Source: an uncultured Pseudomonas sp. (GTDB taxonomy: Bacteria > Pseudomonadota > Gammaproteobacteria > Pseudomonadales > Pseudomonadaceae). Taken from it: a DNA stretch of 64,000 nucleotides. The position numbers and the translations under genes were made by a program. Shown here piece by piece: positions 63,901-64,000 of this stretch. The stretch lies in assembly GCF_946886105.1 (NCBI RefSeq), contig NZ_CAMPHV010000016.1:1-64000 (forward strand), in the 5' to 3' direction. Position 1 is the stretch's first letter. Each line of letters starts with the position of its first letter. The notes beneath the pieces are model-generated. The model was not told where the DNA came from and did no database searches. It worked only from the letters and a program-made list of their open reading frames with translations.

Positions 63901-64000
63901 GTGAGTATTTGTTTGCACCGGGGGCATTTAATTCCGCTTGATCGCCAGCAGTTACTTGGTCATGGATCACTTACTGTATGGTTTACCGGGTTGAGTGGTT
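63901..64000 (+). CDS. cysC: Adenylylsulfate (APS) kinase, N-terminus only (cut by window edge)
   Basis: Reading from GTG at 63901 gives 33 codons up to the window edge. They include LDRQQLLGHGSLTVWFTGLSG, which is the N-terminal strand and the first half of the P-loop (GLSGSGKST) of APS kinase. CysC phosphorylates APS to PAPS. The frame is open back to 63841, so the exact start is uncertain. The gene follows a sulfotransferase-like gene on the same strand. Only about one sixth of the protein is visible, and a CysNC-type fusion is unlikely because the kinase motif is at the start. Confidence 0.65.
   Translation, partial: MSICLHRGHLIPLDRQQLLGHGSLTVWFTGLSG

Noticed and set aside
1..64000. CRISPR arrays, tRNA/rRNA genes, complete insertion sequences, prophage genes
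   Set aside because: Looked for and not seen; repeats present are REP- or MITE-like, with no regular spacer structure or transposase.

Overview
The window reads as chromosome of a Pseudomonas-type gammaproteobacterium. The evidence is gene order and protein family rather than any rRNA. The run gyrA-serC-pheA-hisC-tyrA/aroA fusion-cmk-rpsA-ihfB, the block plcP-agt/cyaB/trkH/ykgJ/nitroreductase/cpx, and the group rluB/GGDEF/yciK/mupP/ubiG/mtaD/mtnA all match arrangements known in Pseudomonas aeruginosa and relatives. Core genes are strongly GC-rich with G/C third positions. No tRNA, rRNA, CRISPR array or complete insertion sequence was seen.

Layout. 1-3.8 kb: the 3' part of a drug-type MFS exporter, an orphan FimV-like LysM protein and a SelW-like CxxC protein. 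3.8-7.9 kb: an EamA permease overlapping a CsaA-type tRNA-binding protein, an AraC regulator, and a plcP-agt pair for phosphate-stress lipid remodelling behind a Pho-box-like repeat. 8-17.6 kb: the membrane adenylate cyclase CyaB, a DUF962 protein, an AraC regulator, TrkH, YkgJ, a nitroreductase, and a Cpx-type system (sensor, CpxP-like repressor, regulator) with a GTAAA-N6-GTAAA box upstream of cpxP. 17.7-24.3 kb: a PHP exonuclease, YciO, a PA2779-family protein, a tryptophanyl-tRNA synthetase carrying a four-cysteine cluster motif, ScpA/ScpB and RluB. 24.4-30.5 kb: diguanylate cyclase, YciK, MupP, UbiG, and methylthioadenosine salvage (MtaD, MtnA). 30.8-42.3 kb: gyrA and the aromatic-biosynthesis supra-operon through rpsA and ihfB.

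42.3 kb to the end is the accessory region, at the position (just after ihfB) where P. aeruginosa carries its O-antigen locus. It opens with a beta-CASP RNase-like gene and a decayed second copy of it. Then come wecB-wecC (UDP-ManNAcA supply) and a complete pseB-C-F-G-H-I set (UDP-GlcNAc to CMP-pseudaminic acid). An obviously AT-rich tail follows: a pyruvyltransferase-family protein, a TPR/GT9-like protein, a protein with a C-terminal GT-D domain, two GT-B-like proteins, a membrane protein fused to a degenerate kinase-like domain, a sulfotransferase-like protein, and the first codons of an APS kinase (CysC) cut by the window edge. Together they suggest an acidic surface glycan (pseudaminic acid, perhaps ManNAcA, possibly pyruvylated and sulfated). 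No Wzx, Wzy, Wzz or initiating transferase lies inside the window, so the export route is unseen.

Small repeats are frequent: several REP-type palindromes, two related MITE-like elements (about 22.9 and 61.0 kb), and a palindromic repeat inserted in frame within the beta-CASP gene.
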